A stretch of 15,617 bases of DNA, taken from assembly GCA_024230695.1 (NCBI GenBank), contig JAAERC010000877.1, positions 1 to 15,617 on the forward strand. The letters run 5' to 3'. Each line of letters starts with the position of its first letter. Within the stretch, counting starts at the first letter, position 1. This document shows positions 7,357 to 14,800 of the stretch, piece by piece. The stretch comes from Candidatus Zixiibacteriota bacterium (GTDB lineage: Bacteria; Zixibacteria; MSB-5A5; GN15; PGXB01). Position numbers and translations under genes: made by a program. The notes below the pieces were generated by a model that was not told the DNA's origin, did no database searches, and saw nothing but the letters and a program-made list of their open reading frames with translations.

Positions 7357-7506
7357 TTACTTTATCAACTGATATTCTTTTCTCAGTACTTTATTGACCA
7401 CCTTAATGAACTTCTCGCTGTTAAGGTTTTGCAGACTGTAAAGGTGCCAATAAATCTTCCTCGGTAAGAGATTTCTATTCTTCTTATCTTGTGCCATTTC
7501 TTTCAC
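7357..7506 (-). CDS. Small basic protein of about 49 residues, unrecognised
   Basis: The open frame extends to a GTG at 7548, but the start I prefer is the GTG at 7506: GGAGGG (7520-7515) lies 8 nt upstream, an ideal Shine-Dalgarno. The product, about 49 residues, is Lys/Arg-rich and begins K-E-M-A-Q-D-K-K. Its central stretch has aromatic residues (K-I-Y-W-H-L-Y-S-L), and it ends with a helix-like K-F-I-K-V-V-N-K-V-L-R-K. No membrane segment or known motif is visible; nucleic-acid or protein binding would fit the charge but is a guess. It has a possible structured leader and sits upstream of the M23 gene without sharing its promoter. The ribosome binding site is the main evidence that it is real. 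Confidence 0.5.
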   Translation of the reverse strand: MKEMAQDKKNRNLLPRKIYWHLYSLQNLNSEKFIKVVNKVLRKEYQLIK

Positions 7507-7522
7507 TTTGACATCCCTCCAC

Positions 7523-7567
7523 CGGGTCAAAATATAAATCAAAGACACTTTAATTATTATCGACCCG
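7523..7567. repeat. Inverted repeat in the leader of the small gene
   Basis: CGGGTC (7523-7528) and GACCCG (7562-7567) form a 6-bp GC-rich stem enclosing 33 AT-rich bases, ending two bases from the Shine-Dalgarno of the small gene. In mRNA it would place a hairpin just ahead of the ribosome site. It could equally be a spaced operator. The match is short. Confidence 0.35.
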
Positions 7568-7801
7568 ATACAAAAAATTGTTAGTCATGTTGCAATTCTG
7601 ATCTGTCATCCAATATTGCATATAGCGTGCCTTTATTCTGTTTTGTCCCAAATATTGTCAGTGTAGTTATATGTCCTTGTATTATAAGAGGTTAAATAAG
7701 TGTGCAACCGTTTGTCATGGTGTCAAAAACTGACCTGTTTTGCAGAAAATATGGGAAAGAGACAATAATTAAGACAACAACCCTATATGGTATTGGCAGG
7801 C
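7568..7801. other. Non-coding region upstream of the dehydrogenase gene
   Basis: No convincing gene. On the minus strand a perfect TATAAT (7686-7681) follows TTGCAC (7707-7702) at a short 15-nt spacing, a possible promoter for the small gene that would give a leader of about 170 nt. Within that leader a 23-codon frame (ATG at 7621, TAA at 7552-7550) has AAAGG at a suitable distance, but its Asn/Met/Thr-rich product looks like chance. A small RNA or leader cannot be excluded. No tRNA or recognisable riboswitch is seen. Confidence 0.4.
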
Positions 7802-7830
7802 TTGACATAAACGTTCTTGAACGATAAATT
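7802..7830 (+). promoter_or_regulatory. Promoter of the short-chain dehydrogenase gene
   Basis: A perfect TTGACA (7802-7807) and TAAATT (7825-7830) are separated by 17 nt. The start codon is 37 nt downstream of the -10 box, with AAAGGA at 7857-7862 as ribosome site. Confidence 0.7.
7812..7823. promoter_or_regulatory. Putative operator inside the dehydrogenase promoter
   Basis: CGTTC-TT-GAACG is a perfect 5+5 inverted repeat with a 2-nt centre lying wholly between the -35 and -10 boxes. A dimeric repressor bound there would block RNA polymerase. No regulator gene is adjacent, so the protein is unknown. Confidence 0.4.
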
Positions 7831-7867
7831 GATATTATTCAAATTAAAAAATTGATAAAGGAATAAA

Positions 7868-8656
7868 ATGAACCTGAAAACAAAAAATAAGAGAAAATCT
7901 AATAAGCTGGTATTCATAACCGGAGCCTCATCAGGAATTGGGCAGGCCACCGCTGAGATTTTTGCGCAAAATGGAGATAGCCTTTTATTGGCGGCCAGAC
8001 GTCTGGGGCGTCTTGAAAAACTTGCGGCCAAATTACATAAACTCTATAAGAACGATATTCACTGCATCAGACTTGATGTCAGACATCAGGGCGAAGTCGA
8101 AGGCAAAATCAATGCCCTACCGGCTAAATGGAAAAAAATTGATATTCTGATCAATAACGCCGGTCTTAGCAGGGGGCTGAGTAAACTTCATCAGGGCGAT
8201 TTGACTGATTGGGAAGAGATGATCAATACCAATGTCAAAGGACTTCTCTATATAAGCCGAGTTATTATCCCCGGAATGGTCAAAAGAAATAAAGGGCATA
8301 TTATAAATATCGGCTCCGTTGCCGGGCATGAAGTTTATCCCGGTGGCAATGTATATTGTGCAACCAAACATGCCGTTGACGCCCTGACCAAAGGAATGCA
8401 AATAGATCTGGTCGATACACCAGTGAGAGTCAGCGCCGTTGATCCCGGAATGGTTGATACCGAATTCAGTTTGGTTCGTTTTCATGGAGATAAAAATAAA
8501 GCCAAGTCTGTATATAAAGGTATAAAACCTCTCAAAGCGATTGATATTGCCGAAGCGGTGTATTTTTGTTCCTCCCGACCGGCTCATGTTAATATCCATC
8601 AGATTCGTATTATGCCGAACTCTCAGGCAACAGCTACAATCGCCCACAGGAAATAA
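7868..8656 (+). CDS. Short-chain dehydrogenase/reductase, YdfG-like
   Basis: A 262-residue cytoplasmic classical SDR. The cofactor loop T-G-A-S-S-G-I-G is at 18-25, N-N-A-G at 96-99, and the catalytic Ser150, Tyr163 and Lys167 (Y-C-A-T-K) are in place. Arg44-Arg45 after the second strand points to NADP(H) over NAD(H). The whole length, including D-V-R-x-x-x-x-x, the N-x-K-G-L-x-Y stretch, V-x-P-G-x-V-x-T-E-F-S and the closing P-A-H-V-N-I segment, resembles E. coli YdfG, which oxidises L-serine, L-allo-threonine and 3-hydroxy acids and reduces malonic semialdehyde. A 3-hydroxy acid dehydrogenase role is therefore likely, though SDR substrates are hard to predict. An extra Lys-rich N-terminus of about 12 residues precedes the Rossmann fold. 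The gene stands alone with its own promoter and terminator. Confidence 0.93.
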   Translation: MNLKTKNKRKSNKLVFITGASSGIGQATAEIFAQNGDSLLLAARRLGRLEKLAAKLHKLYKNDIHCIRLDVRHQGEVEGKINALPAKWKKIDILINNAGLSRGLSKLHQGDLTDWEEMINTNVKGLLYISRVIIPGMVKRNKGHIINIGSVAGHEVYPGGNVYCATKHAVDALTKGMQIDLVDTPVRVSAVDPGMVDTEFSLVRFHGDKNKAKSVYKGIKPLKAIDIAEAVYFCSSRPAHVNIHQIRIMPNSQATATIAHRK

Positions 8657-8668
8657 TATATTATTAAT

Positions 8669-8699
8669 AAAAAAAGGCTGATATCAAATCAGCCCTTTT
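8669..8699. terminator. Bidirectional intrinsic terminator between convergent genes
   Basis: A perfect 7-bp stem, GGCTGAT (8676-8682) with ATCAGCC (8688-8694), has a 5-nt loop. On the plus strand it is followed by C-TTTT; on the minus strand seven T residues follow (complement of 8675-8669). It lies 19 nt after the dehydrogenase stop and 24 nt after the stop of the convergent DUF5916 gene, serving both. Confidence 0.88.
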
Positions 8700-8718
8700 C
8701 TATCTATTTCACTATTTT

Positions 8719-11061
8719 CTACAACTGGAACAGATATTGAAATTTCATAAAGAACTGCCGTGAATCCAATTTATAATGCTCATGAGCGGTAACAAGCGGG
8801 TTACTTGTATCAACTAATCTTGTGCCATCGGCATTTAATCCGCCATATTTTTGTACATAATAGGTCGAACCAACATAAAAAAGCGAAAATGGCGTTATCT
8901 GATAAGTAATCAGCGGGTCAAAATCCCAGGTTTTCGAATAATCATTATACTGCGAAAATAGTCTGAAAGACAATTTTCGATTATACTGAAAACTTATTCT
9001 TGAGCCGTAGATAAAAAACTTAAAAAGTTCGCTATCATCAGCCATATTGTAACTTTTAAGATGAGTGACCCAGTTTTCTATAAACAGTCGATCAAAAAGA
9101 TTTAGATCGACCCATCCGCGCACTTTGGTTTGTCTGCCCTGAGCATTATGTCCATAGGCCAATTGATGGCCATAATCGTAGGCCCCTCCAAATGATATCA
9201 ATTCTGATGGCGAAGTATTAAATTCGAAATGATTATTCAAGATGTCATCATGGTGTATTCCACCAAAATATTCGTTACTCACTAAATTCTGATAAGTAAA
9301 ACTTGTCTGATGAAATCTTAGTGGGATATAAAATGTTGTAAAGATCGCTTCATCTTTCTTTACTCCATCAGTATTCCAGATACGCATTGGATTTATGTCA
9401 ATATTAATTCTTTCAAGTAATCCTTTGTCAAACCTTAAATTATACGATGCATAGATACTGGCGTCACGACGGTTATTTCGCGGCATGTAGCCATTATCTG
9501 CCCGGAAAGTAGGTCCCTTTTCAGTATATGATCCACTGATATAAAAATTACGACTGTTAAAGCTTAGATTCCCGGAGAAAGCATACCCACCAAATGATTC
9601 GCCGTCGAACATCCCGGTGTACTTATTATCATCAAAAAGCATATAATCCAAATGACCGGTCCGTCCCGCATTCTCAGGTTCCTTGGTATAGCTCCCAACG
9701 GCTTGTGCCCTGAGAGTAACCTGTCTTGAAAAACTGATTGTGGCATCTGTGCTATAATTGGTATTACTTCCGCCGCCTTCCCAACGTCGATCAGTTATCA
9801 ATATACCCACCTGCGAACCCGAACCGATGGTTCGGCGAGCCCGTAAAATATTGGAATAACTTTTTCCCGTTGGTATTGAACTTGAACTTGTTTCCTCGAA
9901 TGGAATAATAACCGGTGTTTCCAAATCATGGGCACTTAAGAAACTTATTGAGTTTCGGCCCAGACGAGCCGTTAGTTTGGCGGCAAAATCCGGTTTGTTT
10001 ATCGAGCGGGTATAAACCAGATTTAATCGAGTTCGATAAAGATCACTACCTTCCTGGAAAAACGGTCTTTTCTCAGGATATGAAAGAGCAGTCGGTGAAT
10101 TTACATCGATTTGGAACTGGTCTGTTTCCACATTGCTAAAATCAGGATTGATTGTTGCATCGAGAGTAATATTCGATGATATCGCGTATTTTCCGGATAA
10201 GGATAATTCACCATGAGCGTCGCTATTTTGGATAATCAGATTACTATCGGCGTCAATATCAAGTGCTCCAGCGGTTGATCCGGTCCAGGCCGGTAAAATT
10301 TCTATCCCCTTACCGGGAGTAACGTTTTTGATTCCACTCAAAGTTCCCCAGTCCCGAACCCAGTTAGATTCATTTCGATCACTCGCGGCCCAAGTAATAT
10401 TGTAATGAGTCTCTCGGTAATGATGACGCCAAAATTGCATCCGCCAAGTTTGCACATCCTTATTGGGAAAACGCAGACTGGCAAATGGTATAGCAAGTTC
10501 CACTTGATAACCAGAATCGGTGATCTGACCAGCCGATTCAAAAACTAGGTCAAACATCCCATCTTCGCCAAAACCGTTGGTCCAGAGTGCGTCAGATTGA
10601 ACTCCAAATGGATTAACATTGACTGTATATGCCCAGGCGGCGTCTCCATATGTATCAATAAAGAATCCGATATTATCCCCGCCCCAGGTGTCTCGTCGGC
10701 CAAGAGTTGCGCGGATTTTCGACGGATCAGCGTAACATATCGCAGATAAATACAAAAAATCATCATCATATGTAATAAAAGCACGCGTCTCCACGGGGGG
10801 CTTGATATTATCTCCCGGATTGATCTCATGAAAATGATTAGCCTCGGCCGCACCCTGCCAGCCGGAATCATTTAGAAAACCATCAACTTTGATCTCACCA
10901 GAAGTTCGGGGCACATTTAGTTCCGGTTTAAAAATCGGCGGATATTCCGATTGGGCGGTAGCCGATCCAACCAAAAGCAGTAATATCACCGCAAAACAAT
11001 TGATTGTTGTTGTTGTTTGTCTAATCTTAGATAAAAATTGTCCCATAAATCCCTCAACCAT
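8719..11061 (-). CDS. DUF5916 outer-membrane protein with N-terminal CBM9-like domain
   Basis: A 780-residue exported protein. A signal peptide with hydrophobic core F-A-V-I-L-L-L-L-V-G ends at about S-A-T-A-Q (residue 36-37). Residues 45-230 form a CBM9-like beta sandwich: I-K-V-D-G-x-L-x-D-x-x-W near the start, R-D-T-W-G-G-D-N-I-G-F-F-I-D-T-Y-G in the middle, then a Y-x-V-E-L-A-I-P-F-x-S-L-R-F strand. After that comes the DUF5916 region, with alternating polar/aromatic strands and the family-typical Y-P-E-K-R-P-F-F-x-E-G. The protein ends F-Q-Y-L-F-Q-L, consistent with an outer-membrane barrel. Such proteins may bind or import glycans or other polymers, but none is biochemically defined to my knowledge. 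Two starts are plausible: ATG 11061 (AAAGG upstream) and ATG 11046 (GAGGGA upstream); both keep the signal peptide. No SusC/SusD or glycosidase genes adjoin it. Confidence 0.88.
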   Translation of the reverse strand: MVEGFMGQFLSKIRQTTTTINCFAVILLLLVGSATAQSEYPPIFKPELNVPRTSGEIKVDGFLNDSGWQGAAEANHFHEINPGDNIKPPVETRAFITYDDDFLYLSAICYADPSKIRATLGRRDTWGGDNIGFFIDTYGDAAWAYTVNVNPFGVQSDALWTNGFGEDGMFDLVFESAGQITDSGYQVELAIPFASLRFPNKDVQTWRMQFWRHHYRETHYNITWAASDRNESNWVRDWGTLSGIKNVTPGKGIEILPAWTGSTAGALDIDADSNLIIQNSDAHGELSLSGKYAISSNITLDATINPDFSNVETDQFQIDVNSPTALSYPEKRPFFQEGSDLYRTRLNLVYTRSINKPDFAAKLTARLGRNSISFLSAHDLETPVIIPFEETSSSSIPTGKSYSNILRARRTIGSGSQVGILITDRRWEGGGSNTNYSTDATISFSRQVTLRAQAVGSYTKEPENAGRTGHLDYMLFDDNKYTGMFDGESFGGYAFSGNLSFNSRNFYISGSYTEKGPTFRADNGYMPRNNRRDASIYASYNLRFDKGLLERINIDINPMRIWNTDGVKKDEAIFTTFYIPLRFHQTSFTYQNLVSNEYFGGIHHDDILNNHFEFNTSPSELISFGGAYDYGHQLAYGHNAQGRQTKVRGWVDLNLFDRLFIENWVTHLKSYNMADDSELFKFFIYGSRISFQYNRKLSFRLFSQYNDYSKTWDFDPLITYQITPFSLFYVGSTYYVQKYGGLNADGTRLVDTSNPLVTAHEHYKLDSRQFFMKFQYLFQL

Positions 11062-11281
11062 TTTGACCTTTCATGGTCGTTGTTAAATCTCCAATTTGAC
11101 CTCAGAATTATTTACGTAAAAAGGTTCTTTTTTGTTGCGCGATTAATCGGAAGGTTTTTCCTTTCTTTCAATTATCATTTCCTAATTGATATAGAGTTAA
11201 CAATCCGAATTCTTACATTTTATTCTTATATTATTTTTAGCCAGGTATTTTTGTGATTTTATAAACAATGGTTTATTAGAC
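11062..11281. other. Divergent intergenic region
   Basis: AT-rich, no gene visible. It must hold the promoter of the minus-strand DUF5916 gene, but I see only weak candidates. GACC/GGTC arms (11066-11069 and 11076-11079) flank the ribosome site of that gene, a short stem that could be chance. Confidence 0.4.
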
Positions 11282-11311
11282 TTGACTAAAGGATCAGAAT
11301 ATTGCTATACT
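11282..11311 (+). promoter_or_regulatory. Promoter of the cheD-kinase operon
   Basis: TTGACT (11282-11287) and TATACT (11306-11311) are 18 nt apart, one mismatch each from the sigma70 consensus. Transcription would begin near 11318, giving a leader of about 55 nt before cheD. No other promoter is evident before the kinase gene, so both genes probably share this one. Confidence 0.65.
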
Positions 11312-11373
11312 TAAGGCTAAGTTATAATTAAAAAATCCGAGTAAAAATCTGTTCTATGTTGTGAGATAAATTG

Positions 11374-11853
11374 ATGTATTTTTCTAATGAAAAGGTCATT
11401 GATGTTGATACTGGAGAAATAAGAGTATCTAACGAATCAGTTATTTTGCAGAGTGTTGCACTTGGCTCATGTATCGCACTGGCCGTTTATGATAGAACCA
11501 AAAAAATCGGCGGTTTGGCTCACATCATGTTACCCGGAAAATCCCCATCCTCTAAGAATAATACTAAATATGCCGAAGATTCTATTGAAGCTTTACTTGA
11601 GTGGATGAATAAATTGGGGGCCACAAAAAAAAATTTGGAGATAAGTATTGTCGGCGGGGCAAACGTTCTTCAAGAAGGGGATATTCCTGACAAAGTAATA
11701 AAATCTGTTTTGGATTATTTGAATAAATTAAATTTAAAAATAAATTCTAAAAGAATTGGCGGCATTAAAAGGCGGAGTTTGTATTTTAATACCGAAACGG
11801 GTGATGTTCATTATACCGAAGGTGATGATTCTAAGAAAATATTGCTGATATAA
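11374..11853 (+). CDS. cheD: CheD-family chemoreceptor glutamine deamidase
   Basis: CheD proteins convert specific receptor glutamines to glutamate and so reset chemoreceptor sensitivity. The 159 residues show the family core: A-L-G-S-C-I-A-L with catalytic Cys33, G-G-L-A-H-I-M-L-P with His50, K-Y-A-E-D-S-I-E-A-L-L, I-V-G-G-A-N, and G-G-I-K-R-R-S-L-Y-F-N-T-x-T-G. By analogy with Thermotoga CheD (Cys27, His44, Thr21, from memory), Cys and His are kept and the Thr position six before Cys is Ser27, a mild change. The frame opens with TTG at 11371, but ATG 11374 is the more natural start; the ribosome site is weak. The usual partners (chemoreceptor, CheC, CheA, CheW) are absent. Instead a multi-PAS hybrid kinase begins 32 nt downstream in the same transcript, and its first linker is full of CheD-like target motifs. 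Family is near certain; the target is inference. Confidence 0.94.
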   Translation: MYFSNEKVIDVDTGEIRVSNESVILQSVALGSCIALAVYDRTKKIGGLAHIMLPGKSPSSKNNTKYAEDSIEALLEWMNKLGATKKNLEISIVGGANVLQEGDIPDKVIKSVLDYLNKLNLKINSKRIGGIKRRSLYFNTETGDVHYTEGDDSKKILLI

Positions 11854-11885
11854 ATTGAGGGAATAGAAATACCAAGGCTGATCAA

Positions 11886-14800
11886 ATGAAAAAAGAAAAC
11901 GATAAATTCACTGATAAAGAGAAAAAACAGCTAATACACCAATTAGGCGAACGGGTCAAAGAACTTAACTGTTTATATGGGATTTCACATCTAATTGAAA
12001 AAGATAATACTTCGTTGGAAGATATTCTTAATAGCACCTGTAATATTATTAAAGAGTCTTGGCAGTTTCCGGATGATACCTGCGTAAGGATTGTTGTTGA
12101 TGGAAATAAATATAAGACATCCAATTTTAAAACGACAAAATGGAAACAAGTAGCCCAAATAAAGTCTAAAAAAGAGAGTTTTGGTCAAATTGAGGTTTAC
12201 TATTTAAAAAGCAAACCAAAATCAGATGAAGGACCATTTTTAAAGGAAGAGCGTAATTTAATTGAAGCGGTTGCCGAAAGACTTGGTAAAATCATCATAC
12301 GATATAGGACTGAAGAGGAGTTAAGAGCCTACAACCAACAATTGCAGGCCAGCGATCAACAGTTCAAAGCATCCAACCAGCAACTGCAAGCCAGCGAACA
12401 ACAACTAAAAGCCTCGAATCAGCAACTTCAAGCGAGTGGGCAACAGCTAAAATCCTCCAACCAACAACTTCAGGCCAGCGAGGAAAATTATAGATCGACA
12501 ATAGATGATCTGCCGGTTGGTGTTGTTGTTCATAATAGTGATTCATCTATTTTGCTAAGTAATCCAGAATCCTCAAAAATTCTCGGACTATCAGCCGAAC
12601 AGATGATGGGAAAAGAAGCTATCGATCCGTCTTGGTGTTTTGTGCATGAAGACTCCACTAAAATGAAGATCGAGGATTATCCGGTAAGCAAAGTGATCTC
12701 TACTAAAAAACCGATCTATGAATATAATGTTGGTATTAAAGTTCCCAAAAGAGATGGTATCACCTGGGTAATCGTTAACGCAATTCCTATTTTTACCAGT
12801 AATAATGAATTAGACAGAATAATCATAAACTTCATCGATATCACCAAACGCAAACGGGCAGAGGAAGAGTTAAAGGATTCCAAGAGTAAAAGTCATGCCT
12901 GGCTTGAGAATTCACCGGTTTGTACCAAAGTATTGGACCTTGATTTTAATCTGCAATACATGAGCAAAGCCGGAGTAGATGCACTTAAAATCGATGATGT
13001 TACGACCCTCTATGGGAATCCTTATCCGTTTGATTTTTATCCTGACTCATTCAAAATACCAATGACCGCAAATTTGAATAAGGCCAAAGAAACTGGTAAA
13101 ACAATAACGCAGGAAGCCTTTGTAACTGATGTTGAGGGAAACAAGCTGTGGTATCACTCAACCATATTACCGATCAATGATGATAAAGGTCAGCTTGATT
13201 ATATTATGGTTTTGTCCGTTGAAACAACCGATCGCAAACGGGCGGAAGAAAAATTACAGGCAAGCGAAGATAAATACCGCCTGTTAGTCGATAACTCGAC
13301 AGCATCGATTATCTTATTTGATATTGAGGGCAACATTCTTTTTATGAACAAAGCATCAATCAAAATGACTTTTGGTGATGAGTCGGCATCCTATGACGGA
13401 TTATCATTATATGATATTGCTCCAAATCGCGAGAAGGCTGATTTCTTGTTGGAAAGACATCGTAAGATCAAAGAATCCGGTAAGGGTGACGAATTTGAAG
13501 ATGAAATTGTTACACCCGATGGGGCTCACTGGTATAGGTCAAGTATTCAACCGGCTACAAATGCCAACAATGAAGTAATCGGCATTCAAGTGGTTTCTAA
13601 CAACATAACTGAACGCAAACGGGCTGAGAAGGCATTGGAAAAACAACAATACTATCTTACCAAAGCTCAAGAAATAGGCAGTATAGGAACATGGGAGCTT
13701 GATCTAATAAAAAATGTACTTATTTGGACGGATGAGAACTATCGGATTTTTGGGGTGCCACTTGGAACAGAGCTTAATTATGAGATATTCCTTGAGCAAA
13801 TCCATCCTGATGACAGGGAATATGTAAATAAAGAATGGATGGCCGCTACCAAAGGTAAGCCTTATGACATCGAACATAGACTGATAGTCGACGGTAAGGT
13901 CAGATGGGTAAGAGAGAAAGCTGACGTAATATTTGATGATAATGGAAAAGCTATAAGTGCAATAGGTTTCACACAGAATATCACTAAATTCAAAGTTGCT
14001 GAAGCGGCACTAAATAAAAGCAATTCACGATATAAACTTCTTTTTGATAATTTAGATTCCGGTATAAATCTTCTTGATAAAGATGGGAACTTCCTGTTGG
14101 TCAATGAAGTTTCGGCCAATACCTGGGGAAAAAAACCGGAAGACCTTATTAATAAAAATGTCAAAGATGTTTTTCCTCCCGAGTTTGCCAAAAAGGCTTT
14201 GGACACTATTCAAAAAGTAAAGGAAAAAGGTGTCGGTTTCAAACGAGAGCAATTTATTAAATATCTTAATAAACATTTTGTTGAAAATGTTCAACCCGTA
14301 TTTAATGACCAAAACGAATTTTCGGGTGTTCAGGTAGTAACAGTTGATATCACCGAAACCAAACGACTTCAGGAATTGGAATCACGAGCCGAGCGGCTTG
14401 AAATGGCCGGAACGATTGCCGGACAGGTCGCCCATGATTTTAATAATCTTTTAGCACCAATTGTAGCCTACCCCGATTTTATCCGCGATGAGATCGCGTT
14501 TGATAATAAATCCCACACCTACCTTAATTCTATTGAAGCCGCCGGGTTGAAGATCGCCAGTATCAACCAGGATCTTCTCGCGATGGGTCGAAGAGGGCAT
14601 TATACAATGGAAGTGTTGGACCTCAACCAAATAGTTATCCAGACCGCAATGGAGATAGAATCACGAACAAGAACTATTGCACTGGAAAAAGTTCTTTGTG
14701 ATGACTTAATGAAAATAAAAGGCGGAAACGCACAGATTCATCGGATGCTCACTAATTTGCTGGTAAATGCACAGGATGCGATGGCTGATATTGGGCAAAT

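Noticed and set aside
7550..7621. 23-codon minus-strand frame with a plausible ribosome site
   Set aside because: The product is short, Asn/Met/Thr-rich and without pattern; in AT-rich DNA such a frame is expected by chance. Mentioned only as part of the leader.
8117..8647. 176-codon minus-strand frame opposite the dehydrogenase gene
   Set aside because: It is antisense to a clear SDR with intact catalytic residues and resembles no family; a shadow of codon bias.
11882..12546. Minus-strand frames opposite the kinase N-terminus and heptad repeat
   Set aside because: Low-complexity antisense products of the repeat itself, with no ribosome sites; not genes.
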